Assembly (NCBI GenBank): GCA_938018045.1
Contig: CALIIP010000257.1
Coordinates: 1-7,228, forward strand
DNA: 7,228 bases
Source of the DNA: an uncultured Flavobacteriaceae bacterium
GTDB taxonomy: Bacteria > Bacteroidota > Bacteroidia > Flavobacteriales > Flavobacteriaceae
Direction: 5' to 3'
Shown: in pieces, positions 1-6,372 of the stretch
Position numbering within the stretch: the first letter of the stretch is position 1
How the letters are laid out: each line of letters begins with the position of its first letter
Notes under the pieces: generated by a model
What the model saw: only the letters and a program-made list of their open reading frames with translations
Told to the model about the DNA's origin: nothing
The model's database searches: none
Made by a program: the position numbers and the translations under genes

Positions 1-101
1 GAACCATCGCCGATGCCATTTTAGACAGGATAGTAAACTCATCGCATAGGATAGACCTAAAAGGGGAAAGCTTAAGAAAAGGAATTTTGAAGAACCAATA
101 A
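1..101 (+). CDS. istB: IS21-family helper ATPase IstB, C-terminal end (partial)
   Basis: Reading from base 3, the frame encodes 32 residues and stops at TAA 99-101. It contains TIADAILDRIV and then HRIDLKGESLRK, which match the conserved C-terminal tail of IstB, the AAA+ helper ATPase of IS21-family transposons. In that family IstB works with the IstA transposase and loads it at the target DNA. The Walker motifs lie upstream of the window and cannot be checked. The gene is followed by about 85 bp of non-coding DNA leading to the element's terminus, which is the usual IS21 layout (istA, istB, short tail, end). The visible tail shows no sign of decay, so the element may be intact outside the window. 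Confidence 0.88.
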   Translation, partial: TIADAILDRIVNSSHRIDLKGESLRKGILKNQ

Positions 102-137
102 AAACAAATTTTAACTATAATTGCAGTATCTCTCAAA

Positions 138-170
138 GTGGCACCATTTGACCGAAACGGGTGGCACCAT
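138..170. repeat. Subterminal direct repeats of the IS21-family right end
   Basis: The 10-mer GTGGCACCAT occurs at 138-147 and again at 161-170, a period of 23 bp. Multiple subterminal repeats of this kind are a hallmark of IS21-family ends and are taken to be transposase-binding sites. The repeat sequence differs from the GAACCACT repeats in the 151-bp element at 645-795, but the spacing (23 versus 24 bp) is nearly the same. Confidence 0.75.
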
Positions 171-186
171 CACTCCGAAATAGCCA

Positions 187-644
187 TTCACAAAGTTTTC
201 CTAATACCAATACCTTTTGGTCTTGCCAATACTTTTCAAATTCTTCTTCTATAGTATCCTCATCTACAATATGTGGGAGGTTTTCATCAATAAATTTTTC
301 AATGAGTTCGCGTTTGCTTCGCAACTTAATATCTCCACCTAATAAATCGATAATTGCTTTTTTCTGTGCTTGCGCTTCTGTTGTATTAGCACCTTTTAGT
401 TTAGAGAGTAATTTTAAAATATAAGCGACATTGATTCTGTCTCTGTGTATGAGCTCTAACTCAAAATCAATATCATCGAGAATAGATGTTTTCTCTTTGG
501 CAGTATCTCGTTTTACCTTTTCGTACAAATCGAGGTACTTGCCTTTATAATCTTCAAACTCTTGCTCATCAATTGGCAAATCATCCCAATCAAAATCGGT
601 ATAGGATTGTAATACGTTCATATTACGCAATAGCCGTCTAAAGG
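187..644 (-). pseudogene. hsdR: Type I restriction enzyme R subunit, internal/C-terminal fragment
   Basis: The minus strand encodes about 152 residues that look like the C-terminal helical region of HsdR, the motor and nuclease subunit of type I restriction-modification systems. Recognisable stretches are MNVLQSYTDFDWDDLP, EDYKGKYLDLYEKVKRD, SILDDIDFELELIHRD, INVAYILKLLSKLK and EKYWQDQKVLVLGKLCE. The nuclease and helicase domains, which make up the N-terminal two thirds, are missing. The gene is cut at 645, where the 151-bp element begins, and at 186, where the IS21 element ends, so the final residues are also gone. The open frame continues a little way into both elements, and its apparent TTG start at 660 is an artefact of fusion with the element. 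No internal stop or frameshift is seen, which suggests recent disruption. It cannot make a working restriction subunit. No hsdM or hsdS is visible. Confidence 0.85.
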
Positions 645-795
645 TGCAAAAAACGGTCAAAGTGAACCACTGAAAACGGATTTTTTTGAACCACTTAAAA
701 AATCGTTTCAGACTATGTTATAAAAGGGTTTGCAATAAATATTGCTATGCTCACTTTAATCGGGCGGGGGTGATATTCTATGTCCGTCCTTTCCA
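645..795 (+). mobile_element. 151-bp MITE-like element, copy 1
   Basis: This copy matches 5940-6090 at 143 of 151 positions with no gaps, and similarity stops abruptly at both edges (644 G vs 5939 C; 796 C vs 6091 G). It starts TGCAAAAAACGGTCAAAG, and the reverse complement of its right edge reads TGGAAAGGACGGACATAG, 13 of 18 matching. GAACCACT is repeated at 664-671 and 688-695. An inner palindrome GCAATA-AA-TATTGC lies at 732-745. The TG...CA ends and subterminal repeats resemble IS21-family termini, but no transposase frame fits in 151 bp. The left edge sits directly against hsdR coding sequence. The flanks (CTAAAGG / CCAATCC) show no target duplication. Confidence 0.72.
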
Positions 796-939
796 CCAAT
801 CCTCAAAAGCTCAAACAAACCCCTTTTTCTTTGCTTTCGAGATTAATTCTCTATCCGATGTTCCATTAACACCCAAATATTCTTTTATTTGAACACTAGT
901 TAAAGAGAAGGGGAAATAATCGGGTAAATTATTAATTGC
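779..939 (-). other. Spacer with a possible gene relic
   Basis: This strip lies between MITE copy 1 and the end of the next gene. The minus strand has an open frame from 939 to 814 with protein-like composition (IKEYLGVNGTSDRELISKA, then KKKGFV). A TGA at 811-813 ends it, and the same frame continues as AFEDWWKGRT to a stop at 778-780 inside the MITE edge. There is no start codon within the open stretch, and I do not recognise a family. It could be the decayed tail of a gene joined to the element, or chance. No other gene is supported here. Confidence 0.2.
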
Positions 940-1819
940 TCAATACTAACTCCAATGCTAAGTGATTAAATTTATTCTTATAATATTTGTGCTCTCCTGT
1001 ATTTTTCCAAATTTTTTTCCATTCACCATTTCGATAATACCAACTACCCATTTCGGTTTCCAATTGCATGAAGCCAATATTGGGTTGAATTGTGCCCCAT
1101 TCATTTCCATTGGTTGTTGTAAACCATTCTATACCAACAAAAAAACCTATTTTAGGAAATGGAATGTTTAAATGACTTAGATCAATTTTAGTAGTTTGTT
1201 TTCCTTTTTTAGATGTAGCTATAATTTTATGTGGATAAATATATCCATCAGGTTGGCCATTTTCATTTAACGAGAATAATATAATATTAAACTTAGCTTC
1301 TTGTACTTCACTTTTGGTCATAACATGTACTTCCTTTAAGTAGGGAGTCTTTTCATATTCTAATTGGTATTTAAAAAACTCGGCGAACATTTTTCTTTCA
1401 TTAAAACCAGGTAAATAAATACCTACTTTTGATTTTTGAATTTTATTAGCTGTTTTATATTTCCTTCTTCTTTTTGAGTGAGGAGTAACTACTATTTCTT
1501 CTAATTCAAAGACTTTTTGATTGAGTTCAATCACATTCGTAGTTTGTTTAATCTTTATTTCTTTTTCTTTAAACCCCGCTGCAGATAAAACAAATGTTGC
1601 CTCCATAAATTCAATAGGAAAACTTAAGAACCCATCGTTATCAGTTAAAACGTTAGTTTGTGTAGCATCAATCCAAATACTCAAATATGGAATAGGTTCT
1701 TTGGTTAACGAATCTATAATAATAGTCTTTATTTGGCAGTACATAATTTGAGAAGAAAAGAAAAAAAATAGTGTTAAAAGGAATCTTCTCAAAACTAGTA
1801 TGGGAGTAAAGTTCAACAT
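932..1819 (-). CDS. Secreted carboxypeptidase-regulatory-like domain protein
   Basis: This 295-residue protein has an N-terminal signal peptide (hydrophobic run about residues 13-26, probable cleavage just before Gln29). Residues about 30-110 form a carboxypeptidase-regulatory-like beta-sandwich: KEPIPYLSIWID, TDNDGFLSF, a segment ending AAGFKEKEI, and ELNQKVFELEEIVV. The same kind of domain precedes the plug in many Bacteroidota TonB-dependent receptors, but no plug or barrel follows here. The rest is a basic linker (HSKRRRKYK, 114-122) and an uncharacterised C-terminal domain rich in aromatic residues (GFFVGIEWF, PNIGFMQLE, SWYYRNGEWKKIW). It is likely periplasmic or surface-exposed, and its biochemical role is unknown. 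It is divergent from the peptide/GLPGLI/receptor genes, 211 bp away. The ATG at 1817-1819 is used here. A TTG at codon 10 would give a more typical signal peptide starting MRRFLLTL and is a fair alternative. The Cys before Gln29 is preceded by Tyr, so a lipobox is unlikely. Confidence 0.8.
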   Translation of the reverse strand: MLNFTPILVLRRFLLTLFFFFSSQIMYCQIKTIIIDSLTKEPIPYLSIWIDATQTNVLTDNDGFLSFPIEFMEATFVLSAAGFKEKEIKIKQTTNVIELNQKVFELEEIVVTPHSKRRRKYKTANKIQKSKVGIYLPGFNERKMFAEFFKYQLEYEKTPYLKEVHVMTKSEVQEAKFNIILFSLNENGQPDGYIYPHKIIATSKKGKQTTKIDLSHLNIPFPKIGFFVGIEWFTTTNGNEWGTIQPNIGFMQLETEMGSWYYRNGEWKKIWKNTGEHKYYKNKFNHLALELVLSN

Positions 1820-1830
1820 TTATAATCTTA

Positions 1831-1860
1831 CGAAGATAACTAGTATTAAGATAATGAAAA
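1831..1860 (-). promoter_or_regulatory. Candidate Bacteroidota promoter for the leftward gene
   Basis: On the minus strand TATCTTCG (1838-1831) matches the Bacteroidota -7 consensus TAnnTTTG except at one position. TTTTC (1860-1856), a weak match to the -33 TTTG, lies 17 bp upstream. The predicted transcript would start only a few bases before the ATG at 1819. That makes the promoter doubtful, or favours the downstream TTG start. No convincing -33/-7 pair was found for the rightward peptide gene in the rest of this AT-rich 211-bp divergent spacer. Confidence 0.25.
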
Positions 1861-2030
1861 TTACTTGGGAAGAACTGTAATTTATATAAAAAGATATAAA
1901 TTATAATTAAATTTAATGAAGATATACCTTACATAAGTAACATCCTAGTAAATATTATGTAGTATTTTTTAAATAAATTTTGTAATATTATTAGACATAA
2001 AATATTTATTAATTCTTAAAAATTTAATCA

Positions 2031-2258
2031 ATGAAAAAAGTTATTGGAATTTTAGTTATCGCTTTTCTTTTTGTTGGCAGTTTGAATGCCAATACTCCCG
2101 AATTAGAAAAAACAGTCAATGAAGAAGTATTTATTGATTGCTATGCCACTGCACAAGCTTATTATATACATTTGAGAGATAACGAAGGAGTTGAAAATAG
2201 AGAGGCTGGGAGAAGAGCTAGAGTTTTTTATGAATACTGTCAAAGTGCTCAACAGTAA
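2031..2258 (+). CDS. Small secreted two-cysteine peptide (hypothetical)
   Basis: This 75-residue protein has a clear signal peptide (MKK, then a hydrophobic core, with SLNA ending at residue 20). The predicted mature chain is about 55 residues. It begins with an acidic stretch (NTPELEKTVNEEVF), has two cysteines (Cys37 and Cys70, 32 residues between them) and a charged helical middle (LRDNEGVENREAGRRARVF). The cysteines could form one disulfide once exported. I do not recognise a family. It is the first gene of a rightward set with a GLPGLI protein and a TonB-dependent receptor, separated from them by a strong hairpin. The start is ATG with an A/T-rich leader and no Shine-Dalgarno, which is normal for this phylum. 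It could be cargo or ligand of the receptor system, or an unrelated envelope peptide; the sequence does not decide. Confidence 0.75.
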   Translation: MKKVIGILVIAFLFVGSLNANTPELEKTVNEEVFIDCYATAQAYYIHLRDNEGVENREAGRRARVFYEYCQSAQQ

Positions 2259-2278
2259 AATATAGATTAAAATTTATA

Positions 2279-2307
2279 ATAGGACAGGCCTTTTTGGTCT
2301 GTCCTAT
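2279..2307 (+). terminator. Strong hairpin between peptide gene and GLPGLI gene
   Basis: ATAGGACAGGCC (2279-2290), loop TTTTT (2291-2295) and GGTCTGTCCTAT (2296-2307) form a 12-bp stem with a single G-T wobble. It starts 20 bp after the peptide stop codon and ends 15 bp before the GLPGLI ATG. The trailing sequence TTAATATATTAAAG has only a weak U run. It can act as a partial terminator or as an mRNA-stabilising 3' end for the peptide transcript. The short gap leaves no room for a promoter after it, so the downstream genes probably depend on read-through. Confidence 0.75.
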
Positions 2308-2322
2308 TTAATATATTAAAGT

Positions 2323-3072
2323 ATGAGACATAGTTATATTATTGTAGGATTATTTTTCTTTTTTTGTTCTTTAGTTTATTCTCAAAATTTAAGTGGAACA
2401 GTTATTTATGGCCAAAAAATTGTTGATATCAAAACAACAAGTAAAAATCCTTTGAAAAACACTGAATTTGCCAATTACTATGAAATGGAAAAGCAAAAAA
2501 TGAGAGATATTTCTAAGAATATCACTTATATATTAAAATTTAATGAAGAAGAGTCTTCCTTTAAAGTTTCACCTGGTATGTCTATTGATAAAACTAAAGA
2601 TGACTTAGAATTAACAATTCTACATGTAAATGGAGACGGCAATAGATACTTTAAAACCAATTCAAAAGTCGGTTTTTGGTCGCATCATGCATTTGGGCGA
2701 GATCTAACTGTTGTCGATTCTGTTAATTCAAGGGTTTGGACGATTACCAAAAAGGTAAAAATGATTGGAAAGTATGAAGTGATTAAGGCCACCAAAGAGA
2801 AAATATTAGACAATGGTAAAACGACCATTATTACAGCTTGGTTTGCGCCTTCTATACCAAATACTTCTGGTCCGGTTGGTCACTATGGCCTACCTGGTTT
2901 GATATTAGAAGTGCATGAAAGGGATTTTATTATTTTTACCAAAGAGATTAAATTAGCGACTAAAGCTTTAAAAATAAAGAAACGGTTAAAAGGAGATTAT
3001 TTGAACTTAGCGGAGTACAAAGAATTCACTTCTAAAGCCATATCTAAAAGTATTTTTAACTCAGAAAATTGA
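2323..3072 (+). CDS. GLPGLI family protein
   Basis: This 249-residue exported protein has a signal peptide (hydrophobic residues about 5-19, LVYS then Gln21). It carries the family's signature in the segment GPVGHYGLPGLILEV, with GLPGLI at residues 189-194. Before that are the usual alternating beta-strand segments, including ITYILKFNEEESSF (67-80), and after it a basic C-terminal region (TKALKIKKRLKG). Length is normal for the family. GLPGLI proteins are Bacteroidota-specific, periplasmic or envelope-located, and often encoded next to TonB-dependent receptors; their molecular function is not established. Here the receptor follows 107 bp downstream, and a small secreted peptide gene lies upstream behind a hairpin. 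The ATG at 2323 is the only start that keeps the whole signal peptide. Confidence 0.9.
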   Translation: MRHSYIIVGLFFFFCSLVYSQNLSGTVIYGQKIVDIKTTSKNPLKNTEFANYYEMEKQKMRDISKNITYILKFNEEESSFKVSPGMSIDKTKDDLELTILHVNGDGNRYFKTNSKVGFWSHHAFGRDLTVVDSVNSRVWTITKKVKMIGKYEVIKATKEKILDNGKTTIITAWFAPSIPNTSGPVGHYGLPGLILEVHERDFIIFTKEIKLATKALKIKKRLKGDYLNLAEYKEFTSKAISKSIFNSEN

Positions 3073-3179
3073 ACATAATTTTAAATTTATTTAGATTTAC
3101 AAAGACGATTTTAATTTACCTACGTACTTTTATATATTCTATTTCCTAACTAAAAGAGGTTACCTTATTTGATTGTATA

Positions 3180-5873
3180 ATGATAATACCTAAATTAAGG
3201 TTCAAACCATTATTTGTAAATTTTCTTTTTATTTTTATTTTTCAATTGGTTAGTTCTCAAGAAGTAATGTTGTATGGCATTGTTTCTGACAGCATACAGC
3301 CGTTAGCAAATGCCAATATTATTGCTTTTCCAAACTCTAGTTATGAGAAAACAAAGTTTGCAATTAGCAATAAAAATGGTGCGTATCGACTACAACTTTT
3401 AATAAATGAGGAATATGTTATTAAAATATCCTACTTAGGTTATCGTAACGAAATATTTAATTTATCTCTTCAGGCCGACACGAAAAAAGACATAATACTT
3501 GAGTCTCAGGACAACTTGTTAGATGAAGTAACAGTATCGTATAAGATTCCTGTTCAAATAAAAGAAGATACCATTATTTATGATGTTGATGCCTTTGTAA
3601 ATGGTAAAGAACGCAAACTACGGGAAGTATTGAAAAAACTGCCAGGTGTAGAAGTGGATAAAGAGGGTAATGTAAGGGTAAAAGGTAAAAAAATAAATAA
3701 GGTGATGGTCGAGGACAAAGTCTTTTTTACCGGGAACAGTAAGTTGGCTGTTAATAATATACCAGCAGATGCGGTGGCTCAGATCGAAATTTTAGATAAT
3801 TACAACGAAGTAGGGTTTTTAAAAGGCCTACAGGATAGTGACCAAATTGCTATGAACATTCGTTTAAAAAAAGACAAAAAACAATTTGCTTTTGGAAATC
3901 TTGAAGCAGGGATGGGAATTAAAAATAGATATTCTATAAACCCTACACTTTTTTATTATAGCGAAAAAACTAATATCAACTTGATCGGGGATTTAAACAA
4001 TACAGGCAAGAAGTCCTTCACAACTAGTGATTATATTGAATTTGAAGGAGGTTTTGGCAAACTAATGGGTAACATTAAAGGTTTTGTCAATTTGTTCAAC
4101 GATGATTTTTCAAAATACTTAGCTAACACTAACTTCAAGGAAAACACTAATCAATTTGGCGCTTTTAATCTGCGTAAAACGGTCTCGCCTAAAACCAGTA
4201 TTAATACCTACATAATTACTAATGGTAGTAAAACCAAGACTGAAACGAAGACTTTAAATCAGTATAGCGGTAATGTTAATCTTTATTCAGAAAATAGAAC
4301 CAATGTTGAAAATCTTAAAAATTTCTTTGTTATCGGTAAGCTGACTTTCGATTACAAACCTAGTACCCATGTTGATCTGTCTGCAAATAGTTTCGTAAAA
4401 ATAAGTGATAATAATTCAAAAGGAAATATCATTACTACCAATCCTTTTCAGAATAATAATTTCCAAACTTCTAGCACTCTCAACGCAGTTAGTTTAAAAC
4501 AAAATTTAGAATACAGTAAAAAATTATCCAGCGCACAAACTTTTAGTTTAGAAACAACTCTTCATTACAAAAAGAATAAGCCAAATGTCAATTGGTTGAC
4601 TAATGAGAGCTTTCTGAACAATTTAATTCCCCTTGAAGACGATTCAGTTTTTAATGTTTTCCAACAAATTGAAACTCAAAATACAACTTTCGATTTTATT
4701 CTTAAGGATTATTGGATACTAAACAATTTAAATCATATTTACACCTCCATAGGAACAAATATTGTTTCAGAGAATTACACTAGTGTTGAGGAGCAGCAAC
4801 TAAGTAATGGTAGTGTTAATAATTTTTCATCCGATAGTTTTGGCAACGATCTTTCCTATAGTTTTAACGATATTTTCTTAGGCTTAGAATATAAAAACTT
4901 AACAGGAATATTTACGACAAAGGCAGGAGTGTTTTATCATAATTACAGATGGAGAAACAAACAGCTGGGTATTCAGACGTCAAAACAAACAACCCTGTTA
5001 TTGCCTGAATTCAGTATCGAAGCTGAATTCAATAGCAGCAAAAAATTGAAATTCAATTATCAAGCTAACACCAATTTTCCAAATAGTCCAAAGTTAATTG
5101 GCAATTTTCTTTTAACTAACTTTAATCAAGTCTTAAGAGGTAATAGCAATTTAGCTAATGAAAAATACCATACACTATCCTTAAATTATTCTGAGTTCAG
5201 CTTTTTTCGTGGTTTTAGCTTTAATGCGGGAGTTTTTTACAATAAAAAAACACAAAGTATAAAAAGTGCTATCCAACTGCAAGGAATCGAGCAGTTTAGA
5301 ACTCTGACACTATTTAATCTCCCAGAAAACAGTATTACCAGCAGGTTTAATTTTAGCAAAAAAATAAATACCGTCCGATATTCATTAGAAACTGATGTGA
5401 GCTACAACGAATTCTTTCAAATTGTAAATGATAATACTTCGAAAAATATTTCAAAATCATTATCTGCTACTGGGAGAATTGAAACTTTTTTTAAAAAAAC
5501 ACCAAATTTTGAGCTAGGGTATTCCTATTCACCTTCCATATTTATCACGAAGCTTTCTACCTCTAATTTTACCAATAATGAATTATTTGTGAATTTAGAA
5601 TATGATTTTTTTAAAGATTTTCAATTCAAAGCAAATTATTCAATATTCGATTACAAAAATATAGCGTCTAATTCGTCAGATGCATTTGATATTGCGAACG
5701 CTTCACTTTTATATCAAAAAGAAGACAGTGTATGGAGCTTTCAAATTGAAACCACAAATCTTTTTAACTCAAGTTTTAGACGATCAAATTCATTTTCAGA
5801 CATCCTAATTAGCGACCAAACCAAGTTAATCATACCACGAATCATCTTGCTAAAAATATCGTATAAGCTCTAG
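3180..5873 (+). CDS. TonB-dependent outer-membrane receptor with N-terminal CarboxypepD-reg-like domain
   Basis: This 897-residue outer-membrane protein has a signal peptide (residues 1-26, VSS before Gln27). A carboxypeptidase-regulatory-like domain covers about 29-108 (GIVSDSIQPLANANIIAF, NKNGAYRL, ISYLGYRNE). LLDEVTVS at 113-120 is followed by a plug domain at about 120-235, with REVLKKLPGVEVDKEGNVRV, VMVEDKVFFTG, NIPADAVAQIEILDNYNEV and IAMNIRLKK. From about 240 to the end are alternating amphipathic strands typical of the barrel, closing with LLKISYKL. It belongs to the non-SusC type usually paired with GLPGLI proteins, and no SusD-like partner is present. Size is normal for this subgroup and the frame is intact. 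Its transport substrate cannot be read from sequence. A TACTTTTA at 3125-3132 resembles a -7 element but has no good -33 partner, so co-transcription with the GLPGLI gene is more likely. No Shine-Dalgarno lies near the ATG. Confidence 0.9.
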   Translation: MIIPKLRFKPLFVNFLFIFIFQLVSSQEVMLYGIVSDSIQPLANANIIAFPNSSYEKTKFAISNKNGAYRLQLLINEEYVIKISYLGYRNEIFNLSLQADTKKDIILESQDNLLDEVTVSYKIPVQIKEDTIIYDVDAFVNGKERKLREVLKKLPGVEVDKEGNVRVKGKKINKVMVEDKVFFTGNSKLAVNNIPADAVAQIEILDNYNEVGFLKGLQDSDQIAMNIRLKKDKKQFAFGNLEAGMGIKNRYSINPTLFYYSEKTNINLIGDLNNTGKKSFTTSDYIEFEGGFGKLMGNIKGFVNLFNDDFSKYLANTNFKENTNQFGAFNLRKTVSPKTSINTYIITNGSKTKTETKTLNQYSGNVNLYSENRTNVENLKNFFVIGKLTFDYKPSTHVDLSANSFVKISDNNSKGNIITTNPFQNNNFQTSSTLNAVSLKQNLEYSKKLSSAQTFSLETTLHYKKNKPNVNWLTNESFLNNLIPLEDDSVFNVFQQIETQNTTFDFILKDYWILNNLNHIYTSIGTNIVSENYTSVEEQQLSNGSVNNFSSDSFGNDLSYSFNDIFLGLEYKNLTGIFTTKAGVFYHNYRWRNKQLGIQTSKQTTLLLPEFSIEAEFNSSKKLKFNYQANTNFPNSPKLIGNFLLTNFNQVLRGNSNLANEKYHTLSLNYSEFSFFRGFSFNAGVFYNKKTQSIKSAIQLQGIEQFRTLTLFNLPENSITSRFNFSKKINTVRYSLETDVSYNEFFQIVNDNTSKNISKSLSATGRIETFFKKTPNFELGYSYSPSIFITKLSTSNFTNNELFVNLEYDFFKDFQFKANYSIFDYKNIASNSSDAFDIANASLLYQKEDSVWSFQIETTNLFNSSFRRSNSFSDILISDQTKLIIPRIILLKISYKL

Positions 5874-5905
5874 GTTACTCCTTAATTATCAACAATTATT
5901 CTGGA

Positions 5906-5941
5906 CAGTAAATCATCACTAATTATAGTAATTATTTACTG
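5906..5941 (+). repeat. Inverted repeat downstream of the receptor gene
   Basis: CAGTAAAT (5906-5913) pairs with ATTTACTG (5934-5941), with a 20-bp loop that itself contains two TAATTA palindromes. It could terminate the receptor transcript, but it has no U tract and its right arm overlaps the first two bases of MITE copy 2. This may be chance in AT-rich DNA. Confidence 0.3.
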
Positions 5942-6090
5942 CAAAAAACGGTCAAAGTGAACTACCGAAAACGGATTTTTTTGAACCACTTAAAAAATCG
6001 TTCCAGACTATGCTATAAAAGGGTTTGCAATAAATATTGCTATGCTCACTTTAATCCGGCGGGGGTGGTATCCTATGTCCGTCTTTTCCA
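5940..6090 (+). mobile_element. 151-bp MITE-like element, copy 2
   Basis: This is the same element as at 645-795, in the same orientation, with 8 substitutions (7 transitions, 1 transversion) and no indels. Its ends pair better than in copy 1: TGCAAAAAACGGTCAAAG on the left against TGGAAAAGACGGACATAG on the reverse complement of the right edge, 14 of 18 matching. The subterminal repeats are GAACTACC (5959-5966, diverged) and GAACCACT (5983-5990). The palindrome GCAATA-AA-TATTGC is at 6027-6040. The flanks (ATTTAC / GTTTAT) show no clear target duplication. Together with copy 1 it brackets the whole envelope cassette in direct repeat. Confidence 0.72.
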
Positions 6091-6272
6091 GTTTATGTGG
6101 CGCAGCCATTATTGATGAAGTTATTTCGAAACTGGTTGAATAAATAATGGGATTACGGCCATTTGTTTCTATACAGAACCACTATGCACTTTTTTGAAAG
6201 TTTCACAAAACGAACCTTTTTCGGTACTAAGTTATCAATGATTACCTTAAACAACAACTTCAAATTGGTAAC

Positions 6273-6372
6273 CAAAGTTCAAATAAAGGCTACTCTTTAC
6301 AAATTGCACCTTCTGTAAAGAGTTTCTTGCGCATCTCGATTTTTATTATCTTCCTTCAAAGTTCAAGTAAAG
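6273..6372 (+). repeat. 16-bp direct repeat upstream of the HTH gene
   Basis: CAAAGTTCAAATAAAG (6273-6288) and CAAAGTTCAAGTAAAG (6357-6372) differ at one base and lie 84 bp apart. The second copy ends one base before the ATG at 6374. The inverted repeat at 6292-6323 sits between them. They could be operator half-sites for the small HTH protein or a duplicated leader segment. Confidence 0.45.
6292..6323. promoter_or_regulatory. Inverted repeat, possible operator or leader hairpin
   Basis: ACTCTTTACA (6292-6301) and TGTAAAGAGT (6314-6323) are perfect 10-bp inverted repeats with a 12-bp spacer. The repeat lies about 50 bp upstream of the HTH gene start. A 10-bp arm with a near-one-turn spacer fits a dimeric regulator's operator. 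It also fits an RNA hairpin, though a U-rich terminator tail is lacking. Confidence 0.4.

Larger units (their letters stand above)
1..186 (+). mobile_element. Right end of an IS21-family insertion sequence
   Basis: The istB tail is followed by a non-coding strip that ends in ...GAAATAGCCA at 186. Immediately after this, minus-strand hsdR coding sequence starts (KVLVLGKLCE reads up to base 187). Past 186 the same reading frame becomes WLFRSDGAT, which does not fit HsdR, so the junction is at or within a base or two of 186/187. Read from outside inward the terminus begins TG, as expected for IS21 elements, which end 5'-TG...CA-3'. The left end and any target duplication are outside the window. 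Confidence 0.8.

Noticed and set aside
161..424. Plus-strand open frame of 87 codons
   Set aside because: It lies antisense to the hsdR fragment, spans the IS junction, and has a serine-rich composition typical of a shadow frame.
686..892. Plus-strand open frame of 68 codons starting inside MITE copy 1
   Set aside because: It crosses the element edge, and the corresponding frame at copy 2 does not continue alike. The composition is not protein-like and there is no start signal.
915..933. AATAAT/ATTATT hairpin just after the leftward gene as its terminator
   Set aside because: The stem has only six A-T pairs, overlaps the stop codon and has no U tract; too weak to list.
962..1751. Two plus-strand open frames of 69 and 76 codons (962-1171 and 1521-1751)
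   Set aside because: Both are antisense to the intact secreted protein gene, whose frame has a signal peptide and recognisable domain.
1801..1819. Lipoprotein signal in the 295-residue protein because of Cys28
   Set aside because: The residues before the Cys (Ile-Met-Tyr) do not fit a lipobox, and cleavage before Gln29 fits the neighbours' signal peptides better.
645..6090. The 151-bp repeats as integron attC sites or a CRISPR-like array
   Set aside because: There are only two copies, 5.1 kb apart, with TG...CA ends and IS21-like subterminal repeats; no regular spacing, integrase or cas gene is seen.
6160..6230. Further IS-end debris (GAACCACT at about 6176, later GAACC)
   Set aside because: Only short matches to the subterminal repeat, with no inverted end or consistent spacing; likely chance.
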